NCBI GenBank assembly: GCA_009792885.1
Contig: WMCF01000025.1
Location: 2,159,343 to 2,223,342 of the forward strand
DNA length: 64,000 bases
Reading direction: 5' to 3'
Origin: Eremophila alpestris peregrina
Lineage: Eukaryota > Chordata > Aves > Passeriformes > Alaudidae
This document shows positions 37,893-51,699 of the stretch, piece by piece. The translations under genes and the position numbers were made by a program. Below the pieces are notes generated by a model. That model saw nothing but the letters and a program-made list of their open reading frames with translations, had not been told where the DNA came from and did no database searches. Position 1 is the first letter of the stretch. Every line of letters starts with the position of its first letter.

Positions 37893-40623
37893 TTTCTGTG
37901 TTCTTTCCTAAGGAGGAAGATCAGGGCAGGAAATGACTACAACAAGGTGTTTATATTTTCTGGTTTGCAACATTGTAAAACATGACATAATGTGGCCAGG
38001 AGGAAGAAGTGAGCTAATAGAAATAAGAATAAGCAGAATGGAGATGGAAAAAATGGAGGAAAAGTTGAAGCAATGTGTCTGTAAGACTGTCAGCCCCAAG
38101 CCCCAGATGTGGTTATGTGAGGTTGCTGCTGCAAAGGTTGCAGCTCTGCATGTGGAGAGACAAGTCTGTCCTGGGAGCTGACCCATCCACATGAGGGGGG
38201 CTCCTTCAGGTAGGATGGAGAGGGCTTGTGGTGTTAGGAGAAGATGGGGAAATTCAAGAAATGCTCAATGTCTCTGTCTCTTCATGTGTCTCTGACCCGC
38301 AAAGGAGTGGTGTTGGCCTGTTTGAAGCTGTCATGAGCTTTGGGTCAGGGCCATTCCCTTCAGTATGTTCCAAAGCTTCTGGCATGTCTTATGTATGGAT
38401 GCTGCCATCATGGGCTTCCAAGCAGCCATTGTAATCTGTGGTTTCCCCAGATTTTCTGTTTTGGTGAGTTAATGAGTCCAAACTGCAGGATCCTGCTGTG
38501 CATGGCTGCTGTGCCACTCAGTCCTTCTGCCTGCTGGGTGAACTTTGCACTGCAGAATAGGACACCAGCTCCACATGTGGATTCAAGAGTCATACACATG
38601 CATCCTCAAAGCTGTGAAGTTGTAGTTTAATTTCCCGTGTGTGGATGAGAGCTGAATGCCACATGGCCCTCTCAGTGTCCAGGTAGCGCAAAGTAGCCAA
38701 GACTGTGAGCCCCACACCAATCCATTTGCTAGGGCTGATGGTGAGCTGGTGCCTTTGCAAGTGCAGCTCCGTGACAAGCCAGGGGTGCCTCTCCAGAGAC
38801 ACCTACATGAGGAGCAAGGTTGTCTGGCTGCACAAGCCCTGCATTTTGAATCCTCTTGGTTTCAACACTTCTGTCATTTTTCTGTTGGAACCTTTCCTGT
38901 TGAAGCATCTCTTAGACTTAGGAGATAGTACTGGGTTGGGTTTTAAAAAGAGTAATGCACAGCAGTGAAAATTGTGGGGAGGGTAATCTGTTCTCCAGCT
39001 CGGAAAAGGACTGAAGCATATGCATTTCAGTCAGAGTCTAGTTCAGAAACTTCTCAAGCTTTAGTAGAGATGTCAGCTTGTACTTTAAATCAAATAAGTT
39101 TATCCTAATTCCATTGGTGTATTTCTGTATGGATCCTTTTGGAAGCAAAACTTTTAGGAAATACGTATATTCTCCCTTCTCACAGCAGTTCCTGTCCTCA
39201 TACTATTTGTATGGATTTAGTTTATTCTTTTTTGTGGACAGTGGGCAGAATAAAGTGCCTAGCAATTAAAATCACTGACTGAATGCCATCCAAATTTAGT
39301 TTCTCCAAAATGGGATGAGACTAGGTAGTTTCCTTTAACATTTTGTCCTTAATGTAAATAATCATTATACAATGAAGTATATTCCTCTAATAGAAACTGC
39401 TGCTAAGGTTATGTCAGTAAATGCCAGACCACGAATGACAAAACATCTCCTCTACTATAATGTACTAATACATTGTAATGTCATGAATTGATGTCCATCA
39501 TTCTTGCTACTTTTATTTGCCCATTTCTTGCTTGCCCAGCAAGAGGGGACTAAAAATCAGTGGGTTTCAGCATGATGTACATGGATCCTTTGAGATCCAT
39601 GAACTCACTGTAAAGGCTCCATCAAAGGAGACTGAGACACCTCCATGTGGCTTATCATGTGGCAATTGCAGATTTCATCTTTTGAAAGAGATCTTTACCT
39701 TCACTGAATTTTTTTCTAGTTTGGTGACTTCCTTCCACCCAGACTTACTCTTGTCAGTATCATCAGAGATGTCTTATCATTTAAGAAAAGGATATGTTTT
39801 TCCAGTCTAAATGACATCAGAATGCAAGAGAGCAAGCTGAAATGCCATTAAGGTTTGTCCATTTATAGCAGAAAACCTCCAGAATGATCTTAAATTTAAT
39901 GAGTCAGAGTATGTGGCTTCTTACTTATTTTTAATTTGTAGCTAAGCTAGAGGGAGCTACTTTTTTAAAAAGCTTAGTGTTCACTACCTCCCTGGTGGTA
40001 AAAAAGAGATATATAGAAGCAGAGTAGTTTACCTGTTTAGATGACACCACTCAACCTAGTATTTGAAGATTACAAGTAGAAGCACGAGTTTGGTCTAGGC
40101 TCTTATTTTCCATCTTCTTACTAGTCAAATATATGCAAGAGTGCATCTGGCAGTTGTGCTCTTGGGAACCCGTGAAAGAGACATCTACAGGCTTCTCAAA
40201 CAGATTTAATTTAGAAGAAAAAGGAAAATATTGATGCTCTTGAGAAAAAGGGGTTTTACAGTCTTTCTTAACTTTCACATATAAGCAACGGTTTCCAAAA
40301 ATGGAAATACACAGATTTGATTAAACACTTGGCTGTCACATTTGTGTCTGTTCATGTTCAATTAAAAAATTCAGAGGGATTCTCTAGCATTATAATAATC
40401 TACTTTTTTAATATCTCGGCATTTATATTATCAAGTAACATCTGCTATGGCTTAATAACTGTGTCAAATGATTGTAACAGCTTTATTTTTAGTGAATTTA
40501 ATGATAAAAAGTTTTAGAGTTACAGCAGGGAAAGAATTTATGCTGAAAGGATTGCATCTGCTATTTCATACTTTATGGCAGACATTTTGCTATTATGTTT
40601 TCAGGTTGTACTCTGAAGTGGCC

Positions 40624-40639
40624 TTTTTTTTTTTTTTTT
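40624..40639. repeat. Poly-T tract
   Basis: A run of about 16 T between GCC and ATTGTTG. No associated element was recognised. Confidence 0.9.
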
Positions 40640-41265
40640 ATTGTTGCTGATGCCAACAGTCTTAAATTCAGCAATATGGAGGATTGCATGGATTTTGTCT
40701 ATAGCATTCACTGCTAAAAAGTGGTTAGTATGAATCTAACTCTTCTTATCACTCATTTTGGCTTTATATTAGAATTTATATTTGGCTTTATATTTGATTG
40801 ATCTTAAGTTAGCTACACTAATATATGACCAGTTTAAGTGGGAAAAATGGTGTGATGATTTTGTCAGTGACAGATCTGGCGAAGTCTGTCCTCTTAAGCA
40901 AATCAATGAATTGATGCTAAGTAACAGAAACCCAGTTAACCCTTCCTAGAAAAGAAAGAGTATTTTTTTCGTTTTTCTGCTGTCAGTATATGAATGAAGG
41001 CAACTGCTTTGAAGTTTTCATCAGTATTAAAAAAGGGTGTTGTTCAAATCATACCATATTTTGGTCTTGGGTTTTCTGTATCTACATTTTTCTGTGTTTT
41101 ATCATGATGGGTTAGTTTAAAAGGACAGTTTCAAAATAAAAAGCCAGAGTCATTGTTAGCCCTGGATTTTTTTGACTTTGTCTTAAGAAAGATAAAATAT
41201 AAACCTTGTATGAGCTTTTATCCAATTAAGCAAAGCATGTGTATACACATCATAAGAACACACAG

Positions 41266-41580
41266 AATCACAGAATATGCTGAGTTGGAAGTGTCCCACA
41301 AGAATCATCAAGTCCATCTCATGGCCCTGTCACACATGTGCTTGAGGGCAGTGTCCAAACACTTCTTGAACTCAGGCAGCCTTGGTGTTGTGACCACTCT
41401 CCTGAGGAGCCTGTTCCGGTGCCCAACCACCCTCTGAGTGAAGAAACTTTTCCTGATATCCTGAACCTCCCCAGACAGATCTAAGGCCGTTCCCTCTGGT
41501 CCTGTCACTGGTTACCACAGAGAAGAGATCAGTGCCTGCCCCTTGTCTTCTCCTCAACAGGAATTTGTAGCTGTTGAAAA
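41266..41580 (-). mobile_element. CR1 LINE, short 5'-truncated copy
   Basis: The + strand begins AGAATCACAGAATATGCTGA, the reversed CR1 3' end. It continues with TTGGAAGTGTCCCACAAGAA, ATCATCAAGTCCATC, ACTCTCCTGAGGAGCCTGTT, GTGAAGAAACTTTTCCTGAT and GGTCCTGTCACTGGTTACCA. It is about 315 bp, only the end of the 3' UTR. Its 3' block differs in wording from the 14.3 and 30.8 kb copies, so it probably belongs to another CR1 subfamily. Confidence 0.92.
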
Positions 41581-44500
41581 ACAAAAAGGTTTTTCCAACA
41601 GTGGAGGAAGAATATTAATTATTTTTATGTATGCAAATTGCACTATCAACTCATTTTCCAGGTGCAAATGATATGCATGACATGTAAAACTATAGACACG
41701 TGAACAAGGAGAGCTTGCCACTAGTTTTTTCATAGAACTATTTGCCAAAGAAAGTCTAAGCCATAGGGATGGATGCAGCATATTGCATGACAAATATTTC
41801 TTCCTCCCTCTTACGTTCAGAACTCATTCTTCTTCCAAGACTACCAGAGAGTCAAGACTGTAGCTAATACACAGAGTAACGTAGAAGTGGGACCCTCTGT
41901 CTCATGACAGGTTAATTTCCCAATTTCACATGGTTCTGTGGGTAAGCTTTATCTTGCATGCTTTGCCTTTGAATTCTGTCTGGCCAAACTGTGTCTGAGG
42001 CAGTGACCTGGCAAACAAGACAAAACAGTGTGCACCATCAGAGGATGAGAAATAGCCACAACAGTCTCTTCCTAACTATTTCTAATCTTGCTGGATGATT
42101 TGCCCTGCCTTGCTGTCAGCATGTCTGTAGGCTTAACTGTACAGAGGGTAAAAACAGAAGCCAAGATTCCTGCTCACCTTTGCTCTGGGCTGTGCTGAGA
42201 TTATAGGTTTGAAAATGCCAGAAGAACTTGATGTTAAAAAAAACATCAGCATATAAACTCTGTAAACTGGTAGTGGCTTGATGCTTTTAGGGCTCTTTGA
42301 GATCCACAAAGACTGAGTGATGCTGCCCTGAAGAATAAATAATGTGAATCTTCACTATGTCTGTAATAATAGCTGATCAATCACTCAATTTCAAACAACT
42401 AACTTTCCAGGCATACACTGCTAATTTTTTTAAGCATTAATATGAGACTATTTAAACATTAATGCAGGATTGTTCTTGTATCTGTTCAGTTTGTATTCTA
42501 AACCTAAATACATGAAAAATCCTCTAATACAAAGTTTTCATTTAGGGAAGAGGGAAAACCCAAACATTGAACACATCTCTTTCCTTTTCACAAGTGGAGG
42601 AGCAGGTTTTAAGCATGCTTCTGTGGTCCAGGTAGTGCATAATGCTGTAATCAGAAGTGTTCACCCAAATTATTGCCCCTGAGATTCCAAAGACATGGGA
42701 GTTGTAGTCACAGTGTCTAAAATGCAAGTGAGTTAAAGCTCATGAATTGGAGTAACCTTATTTATGGGACCAGCCACTAGAGCTGGGATTTATTTAAACA
42801 GGTAACTCTGTTTACCTCTTTTTATGAAACTTGCAAACCAAGCTCTAGACACCATTAAATCAGGCAGTGTTTGCTGGCGCTCCACTGAAAACACAGACAT
42901 CCAGACACTCGTCCTCTGCTCCTTGTACATTTCTCTCCAAGTCAAAACCAGAATTCTAACAATGTTTAATTTCTAGGGAACAGCCTTATTGGAGGGGAAG
43001 AAAGCTGGTTCTTAAATTTGAAGGAAAGAACAGTATAACTTCATTTGCACTGGAACATATAGTTACCAATTGCAACAGAAACTTTATGGCTTTATATACC
43101 ACAGTGATTTGACAACCCATGGTGATATAATCACTATATGCATTACTAATCTGCAGGAAAAAAGTACAGCAATGACAGTACCATTTTTCAGATTTCCATA
43201 GGGGAAAATATCTTTGGCATCTGTTTCAGTTTGTAGGGAAAAAAAATGGAATAAAATCCTTTCAAACTCTTTGCATGACTTAAGCTAAATTGCACAATAA
43301 AAAGAAAGACAATTTCCTTTATAATATACTGCTGAATAAACCCTGATCCTAAAAGGAAGAAAAAGACCAGTTAGCAGTAGTATTTAATTTTATTTTTTTT
43401 TACTTTCCATATACTTCGATTTTTAGATGCCATCTAACATTCAAAGATGAACTTGGTTCTGCAACCTTGGGCAACTAAAGATCAGTGAGGCATGCTGTCT
43501 GTGGTGTTTCCTTTATTTGTATAATGATGTATATATCCACAGCCCCAATTAGTTTTGGAAGCTGAAGTCCCTCCTGGGTCTTCTTGCAGTGTCTCAGCAG
43601 ATCTGAGAAGACAGTGTTACCTTGTACTATTTCCAACATTCTGTCTTAATATTTTTATTTCAATTACTTCCCTGATTGCAGAATTGAGTGGTAAAACCCT
43701 GAATCCTTTTGATCCTGGCAATTTGATTACCATTTAAAATGAGGATTTATTTATGACTGAAAAGTTCAAAGTTTGTCTTCTCCCTTTCAGCATTGCCTTA
43801 TAGCAGCATCCTAAGAGAATTAGACCTCCTTGGCATATATGAGATGCATCAGTAATAATCCTGTTTGCAGAAACCCTGCATGGGTAGAAAATGTCAACAT
43901 TCAGACTAAGTGTGACTGTTTTGCAGGGGTTTTTTATAAATTACATTTTTATGATCTTCCTTATAAGATTATTCTAAGGAACTGTTGACTCATTATTCTG
44001 TTTTCACTCCATTGTTTTTTCTGGTTTTGTTTAGAAATCCCCTGATTATACTTCACTCTTAAGAAAAGCTTCAGAGAACACTCTGTATTTACAGCGTGAA
44101 TTATGATTTTGCCAGTGTGCATAACAATTACATTATAAATATTTCTTCAGCCATTTGATAAATACACAAATTAAGAAAAATAATTACCATTACAATTACA
44201 ATTATATATAATTACACTATATTCAATTTAGTTTATCTCTAACCTCCTCTTGCCATAATGTGTTCATTGTTGAAGAATGAGATTTTAGCTGACTGTGTTG
44301 GAAGTAAACATGGATTTTTCTGTCATTTACAATACATTTTCTTTGAAAGAGGAGTTTTATCACCAGAATATAATACAGTTTAGGTGGTTCAACTTCAAAG
44401 CAGCCTCCTGGATGAAAATTTTGAGCTTATGTGTGGTTGGAGTTTGCCCTTCATTAAGTTAGAGAGACTGTTTGCTCCTAAAAATGCTATTTCCTTAAAT

Positions 44501-45363
44501 ATAAATTATTTATACCTGGGCAAGCATAGTTAATTTGTACTTGGGCAATAAGGGAGATTTATAGTTGCTGGATTGACTAAACACTGTGAGTGCTTTTCCA
44601 GAGAAGCACAGTCTTCCAGAACATTGAGTGAGGACCCATTGTCTCTAAGAGGGAACAGTGCAGAGACTTACTTAGCATTATGCCCTTATTTAGCATAAAT
44701 ATTAGCCTTAGGCTAATCAGTATGTACCAAGACACCTGAGGGGGTAGAACAGCTAAGATGTGCCAGCTTGCTTTGTTTGCTAAGAGCAAGTATGTACATA
44801 CCTGCTGTTCACAAGGACTGTACCTACACTGTCTTGCTTTGGAAAGATTCATTTCTAAAAAGAAAAAGAGGATTGTTTAGTTTTTCATATTTTTTTTTGT
44901 CAAGAAATGCTCTGTGGTCCTCCACTGCTGCTGCTTCTGACTCGAAGTACTCAAATTATATTAACAAGACCATGTTACCTGGTCACATGCCTTTGAATTG
45001 GCACAGTTTTGCTGACAAAAGAGGCTGCATACAGCAGAGTCTGTATGGTGCTATTGTTTATAATGCATTTATTTGGTATCTTCTTCATGTTGCCATCGAA
45101 TAGTCCCTTGATACTTTAAGCGTTCCTTGTGTATGTTAAGTAGTCATGTTAATTTGTGCTTTTCAGAGGCTCTGAGACTAAATGTTTTCATTTCTCTACT
45201 CACTTTAGGGAATTCTTGTCCTATTCCAGATGACATTCTCTTTTCAGACAGTCGCTCTGTGCAGTTTTGTGTCTTAGATGTACACAATGCTGATAGTTTG
45301 CCCTTTGTTATTCAGTCTGCATCTGCCGGTGCACTGTGACTCCTTAAAGGAGTAATAGCCTAT
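41581..45363. other. MOCOS: Intron stretch without recognised features
   Basis: AT-rich sequence. I see short T runs (43388-43402) and an A/T-rich patch near 44170-44230, but no gene or repeat family. Confidence 0.5.
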
Positions 45364-45658
45364 GATTCAGTCTCTTTCTCCCAGGTAACAAGTAACAGGG
45401 TGAGAGGAAATGGCCTCAAGTTGCTCCAGGGGAGGTTTAGACTAATAATTGGGAAAAATTTCACTGAAATGCTGGCCAGGCATTGAGATAGGCTGCCCAG
45501 GGGAAGTGGTGGACCACCAACCCTGGTAGTGTTCAAAAGATGTGTGGATGTGACACTTGGGAGTATGTTTCAGTGGTGAATAGGGCAGTGCTGGGTTAGC
45601 AGTTGCACATGATCACCTTAGAAGTCTTTTCCAATCTTTATGATTTTATCATTTTGTG
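45364..45658 (+). mobile_element. CR1 LINE, 3' end only, plus strand
   Basis: It reads forward as a CR1 3' UTR: TCAGTCTCTTTCTCCCAGGT, GAGAGGAAATGGCCTCAAGT, CAGGGGAGGTTTAGACTAAT, AGGCTGCCCAGGGGAAGTGG, GGCAGTGCTGGGTTAGCAGT, AGTCTTTTCCAATCTTTATG. It ends in a decayed ATTCTATGATTC-type terminus (TTTATGATTTTATCATTTTG). About 295 bp. This is one of the two CR1 insertions in the sense direction of MOCOS. Confidence 0.93.
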
Positions 45659-47130
45659 ACTAAAGGAAAACATTAGAATTGATTTATATATGCTCATCTC
45701 TACTTTTCAATTTCCATAAATTTTTGGTTATAATTTAGGATATGTATCTTTGCTGGTTAATATAGATTAATATAGATAATATAGACACAGATTTCATTTT
45801 CCCAAAACTGTTATGTGTTTAATGTGTTCAACACTAATGCCTTTGTTAAACTCTGAAATCCAGTGTTGGTCAGATAGCAGAACAGTAGCTACGCCCAGCA
45901 CTTGAAAACAGAACCTAAATGCAGCTCCCATTTTAGTATCTCAAAATCAGAACTGCAGCTCTTGTCTGCTTAAGTTCCAGTTCACCTTTCTAAAGCTGGA
46001 GAGCAGTATTTATTTTTGGTATGTGTATGCAAAAAGTCAAAAAGAGCTTCAGTAAGATTTGGTTTTAAATAGTGGCTGAGGAAAACGTAAATGAAAATAA
46101 ACTTAGAGTAGCATTTAGGTTAATGTACATTGCTCGTATTTCATTAGCATCTCTCTATGGGAAAGATTGCTATGAAGGACACAAGGTATTAATTTGTAAC
46201 CTGCTCACAGTGGTTAGCACTGATCTGACCCACTGTGCAGAGTGATGTGAGGTAGCTGAATGAGCTGAATGGTTAAATGTGTTCTGAGTAGGTGCTGGTG
46301 AGCAATTGTTTTGAAAGTGTCTAATTTATTCTAACCAGGATAAACATTAATGACTTACATCTCACATGATTATAGGAAAGGAATCTGAAATTACTCAACT
46401 ACCATTTCCTCACAATAATGGATGACTTGCATGATTTAACTTGGTTGGAAATTGAACTGAGTGCCATGTATCTGCCCAAAAGCAGGGAAGTCAAGATGAC
46501 TCCCATACCTTTAATGAAAACCTTCATTTTTAGTGTTAACTTTTAAAAATTAAAAACTAGCTTCAATGTTTTGGAGGAAAAAGTGCACATAAAGGGAGCA
46601 TTGCAGATGGCATCTGTTAGACCAAGGGAAAATGCAAGTTCTAAAGAGCAGTGAACTTGAATATAGGCACCAGCACTCCATGAGAACATCTCATGGAGGT
46701 AGCCAGCAATGTGTTTCTCTGCCAGTCTCTCCAGAAAATTCCCCAGGCACCTTCTCCCTCTGTGGGTGTGGGTGTTATAAGCAGAATAAGGCAGCATGGT
46801 GCTCTTCCTCAACCTACCTGCACCAACACTCTTCTCAGTGACATCTACCTGTGTGCAGAGCGAGGAGGTAAGGGGAAAAGAGTCACAAATTCTGATTACA
46901 ATCCATGAGAAATTTGTCTATAGAAGTTGTTGCTGCTAGCAGGAGTGTCATTAGAACAATTCAAAAGCTCTGAGGCTCAAATTTAAATTAGTAGCCAGAC
47001 TCTCCAGGCCTGTGGCCAAGTGCTTCTTGAGAGTCAGATTTTACCAGATGGATATCAATCTTGCTAATCAGTATCCATCTCTATGGGCAGTCAATGTTAT
47101 CTTCAATCAGTTCCATCATTGGTATCTGTT

Positions 47131-47182
47131 ATTATGGTAATAGATGGTGGTATTAATATTATGGTAATAACAGAAGGTGGTA
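47131..47182. repeat. Imperfect direct duplication around ATTATGGTAATA
   Basis: ATTATGGTAATA occurs at 47131-47142 and again at 47158-47169, each followed by a similar GGTGGTA segment. TGTTATTA at 47128-47135 also pairs with TAATAACA at 47165-47172. It is probably a local slippage duplication. Confidence 0.8.
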
Positions 47183-50100
47183 AAAAATGCTGATTCTTTT
47201 TGCATAGCCTAAAATTTCCCAAGTTCTGTTTTGATGATAAATGTGCCTATATCAAACATTGTACCTCTCAAAAATCAACTGCTTATCTCACTAATTTATT
47301 CTGGTTTCCTCAAAGGAGCCTTTGAAAATGGCTCTGGTGAGTTTGAACACCAGAATTTTAATAGATGCTATGTTGGTTAATTGAACAAATACATTAGTCA
47401 AGTTGTATTAAGCATCAAATCTGCAGAGCTGAATTCCAATAACAAACACAGCTTTAAAAACGTTAGTGAATGCAAAATTGCATTCGGTATAATGTTCTTA
47501 ACAATGTATTATCAGATATATCCCCCCCCAAAAAAATATAGAGTACTAGCCAGAAAATAGCCTAAAGAGCACTAGTTTGCTAGATGCCATAAAAACTAGA
47601 GAATATGCTTGCGATGAAAACACAGTTATTTCCATTTACAAATGAAAAGAAATTTTAGATTTTTTCAGTTCACATATGTTAGCAGGGTATTAGAAATATC
47701 TATTTGTAGGTTTATACTAAAGCAATGACAATTTCTTTCTACAAGAATGGCAGCACTTTTAGCATTAGGTTTGTTTTCAGAAGAATTTGTGGAGAACTGT
47801 GCTTTTTAATCAGAGCCTAGAATTGTGTCCCTCAAGTGTGTTTGGGTTTAGGAGGCTGAGATTACAGCATGTTAGTAAATTTTATATGCATTGTCATGTG
47901 TCAGAATGCTATATGGCACAGTGAGCAACCACAACAAAATAAATTCTGTTGAGAAGTTAGAACTTTGTATATGTTTTCAGCATGCTGCAATTTGAAAACC
48001 ATATCCCCAAGTGAACTTATTTTCTGTGTATGTATACAGGTTTTCTTAAACTAGACTGTGCATCTAGATTTGGACTGAATGTTAAAACTTTGTCATTTTA
48101 GCTATGCTAACTACAAAAATAATTAACATTATTCTTGTTTCCCACCATGCCTGATATTTTCCTGGTAAAAACTTGCAGGAATTAATTACCTTTGTCTAGT
48201 CATCATAGGCAATATACCTAAAACTGCTGCTTTCCTTTTCAATCTGAGGTCATGTACAGCAGCTCTGTGCTGTGCTGGGACACAGCTCCTCAGGGCAAAC
48301 TTGCACATTCATTGCAGAAAAAAGCCCCAGGCCAGTGACAGAATTCACAAGCATTCAGGTAAATACACAATGGGGCCCCCTGACAGTAGAAAATCCTTAG
48401 GACCATGTCTGAGGTGAAAAGAAAATTAATTTAGTGGCTACAAAGAGGAAAAAAAGAAAAAAAAAACAGCAAAAAAACCCCAACACAACAAACTAGGACA
48501 GCTAAGACTTACCTTAAAATACCCTGGGCTGTCTGTCTATGGCATCCAAAGTTATTCATTTTTCCCCCCCAGGATCTGAGGTTTCAATCTTTTTTGCATA
48601 TATGCACATTGAAAAGGAAGATATCTCTTCAGAAATTGTACCAGAAAGAACAAAGACTGTTTATTCCCTCATATGGTTAAGCTGCCCTATTAATGTCAAT
48701 TTTTAATTTTATCCTTTGGATTTCTCATTAGCTTTACAACATGTCTAGATTATTTAATTATTATGTTTCAGCTCGTAGATGACATAAGATTTAAGAGCTT
48801 TTGCAGGGCTCTAGCAAGTTGTCGCTATATTTTGCCTGAAGCTGCTTTTGTACAAAATAATCTTTCCGTAGTTAACATTCAGGGTACTCTGCAGAGCATC
48901 TTAAGAAGAATTAAATGCTAAATAACTGTCACATAGCAAGCCTTAGTATTATTGCACTAAATTACATTGCAAGCAGTGTGATAAACAACATCATAATACT
49001 TTGACACATTCATCATTAATTATAACTGAAATCTAATCTCAGCTGGATTTTTTTCAGTAATTATAACCAGTAAAGCAAACATTAACATACGCAGACGGGG
49101 AAGGGAGGGCAAAGGAAAGAAGATTTCTGAAAGCATAGCTGATATATCAAAATACTGAATGGGCTGACAGTCTTATTAGGTTTTTGTATGGGATTTTCTA
49201 CATTTATTAAGAGATTAAAAATCTGAAATACATCCTGAATTCATTATGTGAATAATCATTTTGAAGGTTCAACTTTTCAGAGACCTACTTGTTCTGTCAC
49301 TTTAAGGTGGCATTGGTATGTCTGGTATGACATTCCAGATTTCTGCTGTCTTATATAGAAGACTAGTATTGAACTAAATTTAAAATCAAGGATCCCTCTG
49401 ACCACCAAAATGCTGGTCTGGGTGGTATTCCAGGATTCATACCATTAAGTTTCCTATATTTCCCTAAAAACTTTGTCATGTGTTTTTGAATGGCAACTCT
49501 ACATACCTTTTCTCTCCAAATTCACTGTTATTTTCCACTGCGTAACTTTCTGCTTTTGGGGAGCTCCCATTCTGCTGGTGCAAACTCTTTTCCTTTGTGC
49601 TGGGAAATCTGAGAGTCTGGCAGCTAAGCTGAGGGCAGCAGTGTGCTGCTTCCCATTGTGTGGTGGTGCACCACCACAACACCCTATTCGCCCAGTCAGA
49701 GCTCATGGCAACTCATGAATGAATTTTTGCTGTCTTTACTATCTTCTTAAAACTCTGTTTTAGCAAAGTACTTTATTGCTTGTGTAGTACTAAGCATACT
49801 TTCAAGTGTGATTATACTGTCCCCGGTATATTATGGATTCCCTGCACAGAAAGCTACCTGCTTTCTACCATTTCCAGTGGTTAGCAAGTCTGAAGAGATG
49901 TACGTTTTGTCAACTATATGTACTCTTTGAAGCCTGGTTCTCCTATTGGATATCTCTGCTCACACCAGATATCTTCACTGCCTGTTATTTTACAAGCATC
50001 AGTTACCTGGCTGCATGTCCCTGAAATATCTATATGCTGTACCTGAAAAATCAAACTAGTGGAAGAGGAAGTAGGTTCATTTCAGCCCTCCTTAGACTTT

Positions 50101-50919
50101 GGTTGTAAATTAACTATGAGTAGGTTTTTTTTCCAGTGGTATTTTTACAGAAAACATACCTAATTTTCTCTGGTGGCGGGTGCAATTTGGTGAAACTTGC
50201 ATATAATTTTCTCTTATACTTACTGCAACACTGTCTATGGCATTTACAAAGACTCAATATATTTTTTTGCAGGAGAATTATAGACTGATTGAGAGCTCAA
50301 TTCTGAAAGTGCTTCTAATCATAAGAGGGTATAGATGACTTACTGTACTGGTGCATGTTGAGTTTTTGAAATGAGTGTTTTGTATTACAATGTTACTGTG
50401 CGGTTTTTCTTTTGTGTCTGGTAGGATTGAGGCAGAGAGATTTCCTATACTCTTAAGTGAAAAAAAAAAACATTAATGGAGGTGGGTATTTCCATGTTTA
50501 CTGTTTTAACATAATCTTTTCAAATCATACAGCTGTCAAGATCACCTTTTACTTCTGTGACAATCAATCTAAATAAAATTATCTATTTATTCCTCACCAC
50601 TGTCACCAGAGACCCTCCTTAAGGAAGCATAGGGAACTAGTCAATATGCCATACTCTCAGGCTGGTAGAACCTGCACACAAATTTATAAGGGAAAAAACC
50701 CTGTCAGTACATGCATTTCTTTTGTTCTTGTCTCAGTAGTCTCTTATACTGATGTTGAGCAAGATGGTATAACCCTAACTGCATGTCAAATGGAACTGAT
50801 TTGGTCACAGGACTGACTCCTGGATTTTCAGGGGTTCCCAAAGTAACAAACTTGTGCATTTGTGTTATTTTCATATGCAGTTTCAGAAATTAAAAGGATA
50901 TGCTATTTTGGCTTGCTTG

Positions 50920-51010
50920 GTTTTTTGTTTTTGTTTTTGTTTTGTTTGTTTGTTTTGGTTGGTTGGGTTTGGTTTTTTTGGTGTTTTTTTGGTTTGTTTT
51001 TTTTTTTTTG
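50920..51010. repeat. T/G-rich low-complexity tract
   Basis: Almost only T and G for about 90 bases, with units such as TTTTTG and TTTG. It includes GGTTGGTTGGGTTTGG at 50957-50972, which has four G runs of at least two. The open frames over it are composition artefacts (Phe, Leu, Gly, Val rich) and not genes. Confidence 0.95.
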
Positions 51011-51699
51011 GATTCTTGCAGTGGAGCAAAAAGGGTCATGTAATAAACCTATTCGTGGTCAAAGACACCCACACTATATAATCCCCTCTTTATACTGAGC
51101 TTGTGTGCAGAAGGAGAGGGATACCTTTGGGACAGGAGGATATGTAGGATATGTTGGTTTTGGTTTGTTCCTGCTTCTTATGTCGGGAAATAGTTCTGTA
51201 ATGTCATGTCTTGGATGTTCACAAGCTTTCAATTTGCAGTCTATACTACCTTGTCAGTTTGGTCATTTATTTGCATTTTGTCCTGTAGCTGTTTTTCCTT
51301 CCTGGTTATTACCCACCTTTTCCATCTTTAGATCTCTCCCAAGCAATTCTACTTAGATTTGAATTTCCATACTAAGTGAAATGAACACTTCTCTAACATG
51401 CTCATTCCTTTTCTCTGTTCATCATATACAGCCTGCCACAGAAAATCTTATCAAACCTTTATTAATGGTGTACTTATTTTTCTATCTGTAAGTCCTAGCA
51501 TGTTTTCCTGTTTGTCATCCTGATGGCTGATAGTTGATCTGATAGACTGGCAAATCTAATATTTTGGATGACAGTCTTCCAGTTAATGGCAGAAGTTAAT
51601 GTCAGTAATCCCTAAATGCATAATAGGGTTTATGCATGGTGATGTACTTATCATACATTATAGCATATTAGACATTTAATCTTGTTTCTGTTTTTAGGG

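Larger units (their letters stand above)
32471..41263. other. MOCOS: Intron stretch without recognised genes
   Basis: About 8.8 kb. It contains a 20-base T run at 33331-33350, a TG repeat at 37866-37892, a small 8-bp-arm hairpin at 39580-39601, and a T run at 40624-40639. Open frames in 37.5-39.0 kb are numerous but overlap on both strands and match nothing I know. The region there is somewhat less AT-rich, which alone allows longer chance frames. Confidence 0.5.
45659..51699. other. MOCOS: Intron stretch without recognised genes
   Basis: About 6 kb. It includes an imperfect direct duplication at 47131-47182, an A-rich patch at 48447-48477, an A run at 50460-50470, and the T/G-rich tract at 50920-51010. 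No protein similarity was recognised in any frame. Confidence 0.5.

Noticed and set aside
50854..51098. Two overlapping frames with very hydrophobic, membrane-like translations
   Set aside because: They are produced by the T/G-only tract, which translates to Phe, Leu, Val, Gly and Trp in any frame.
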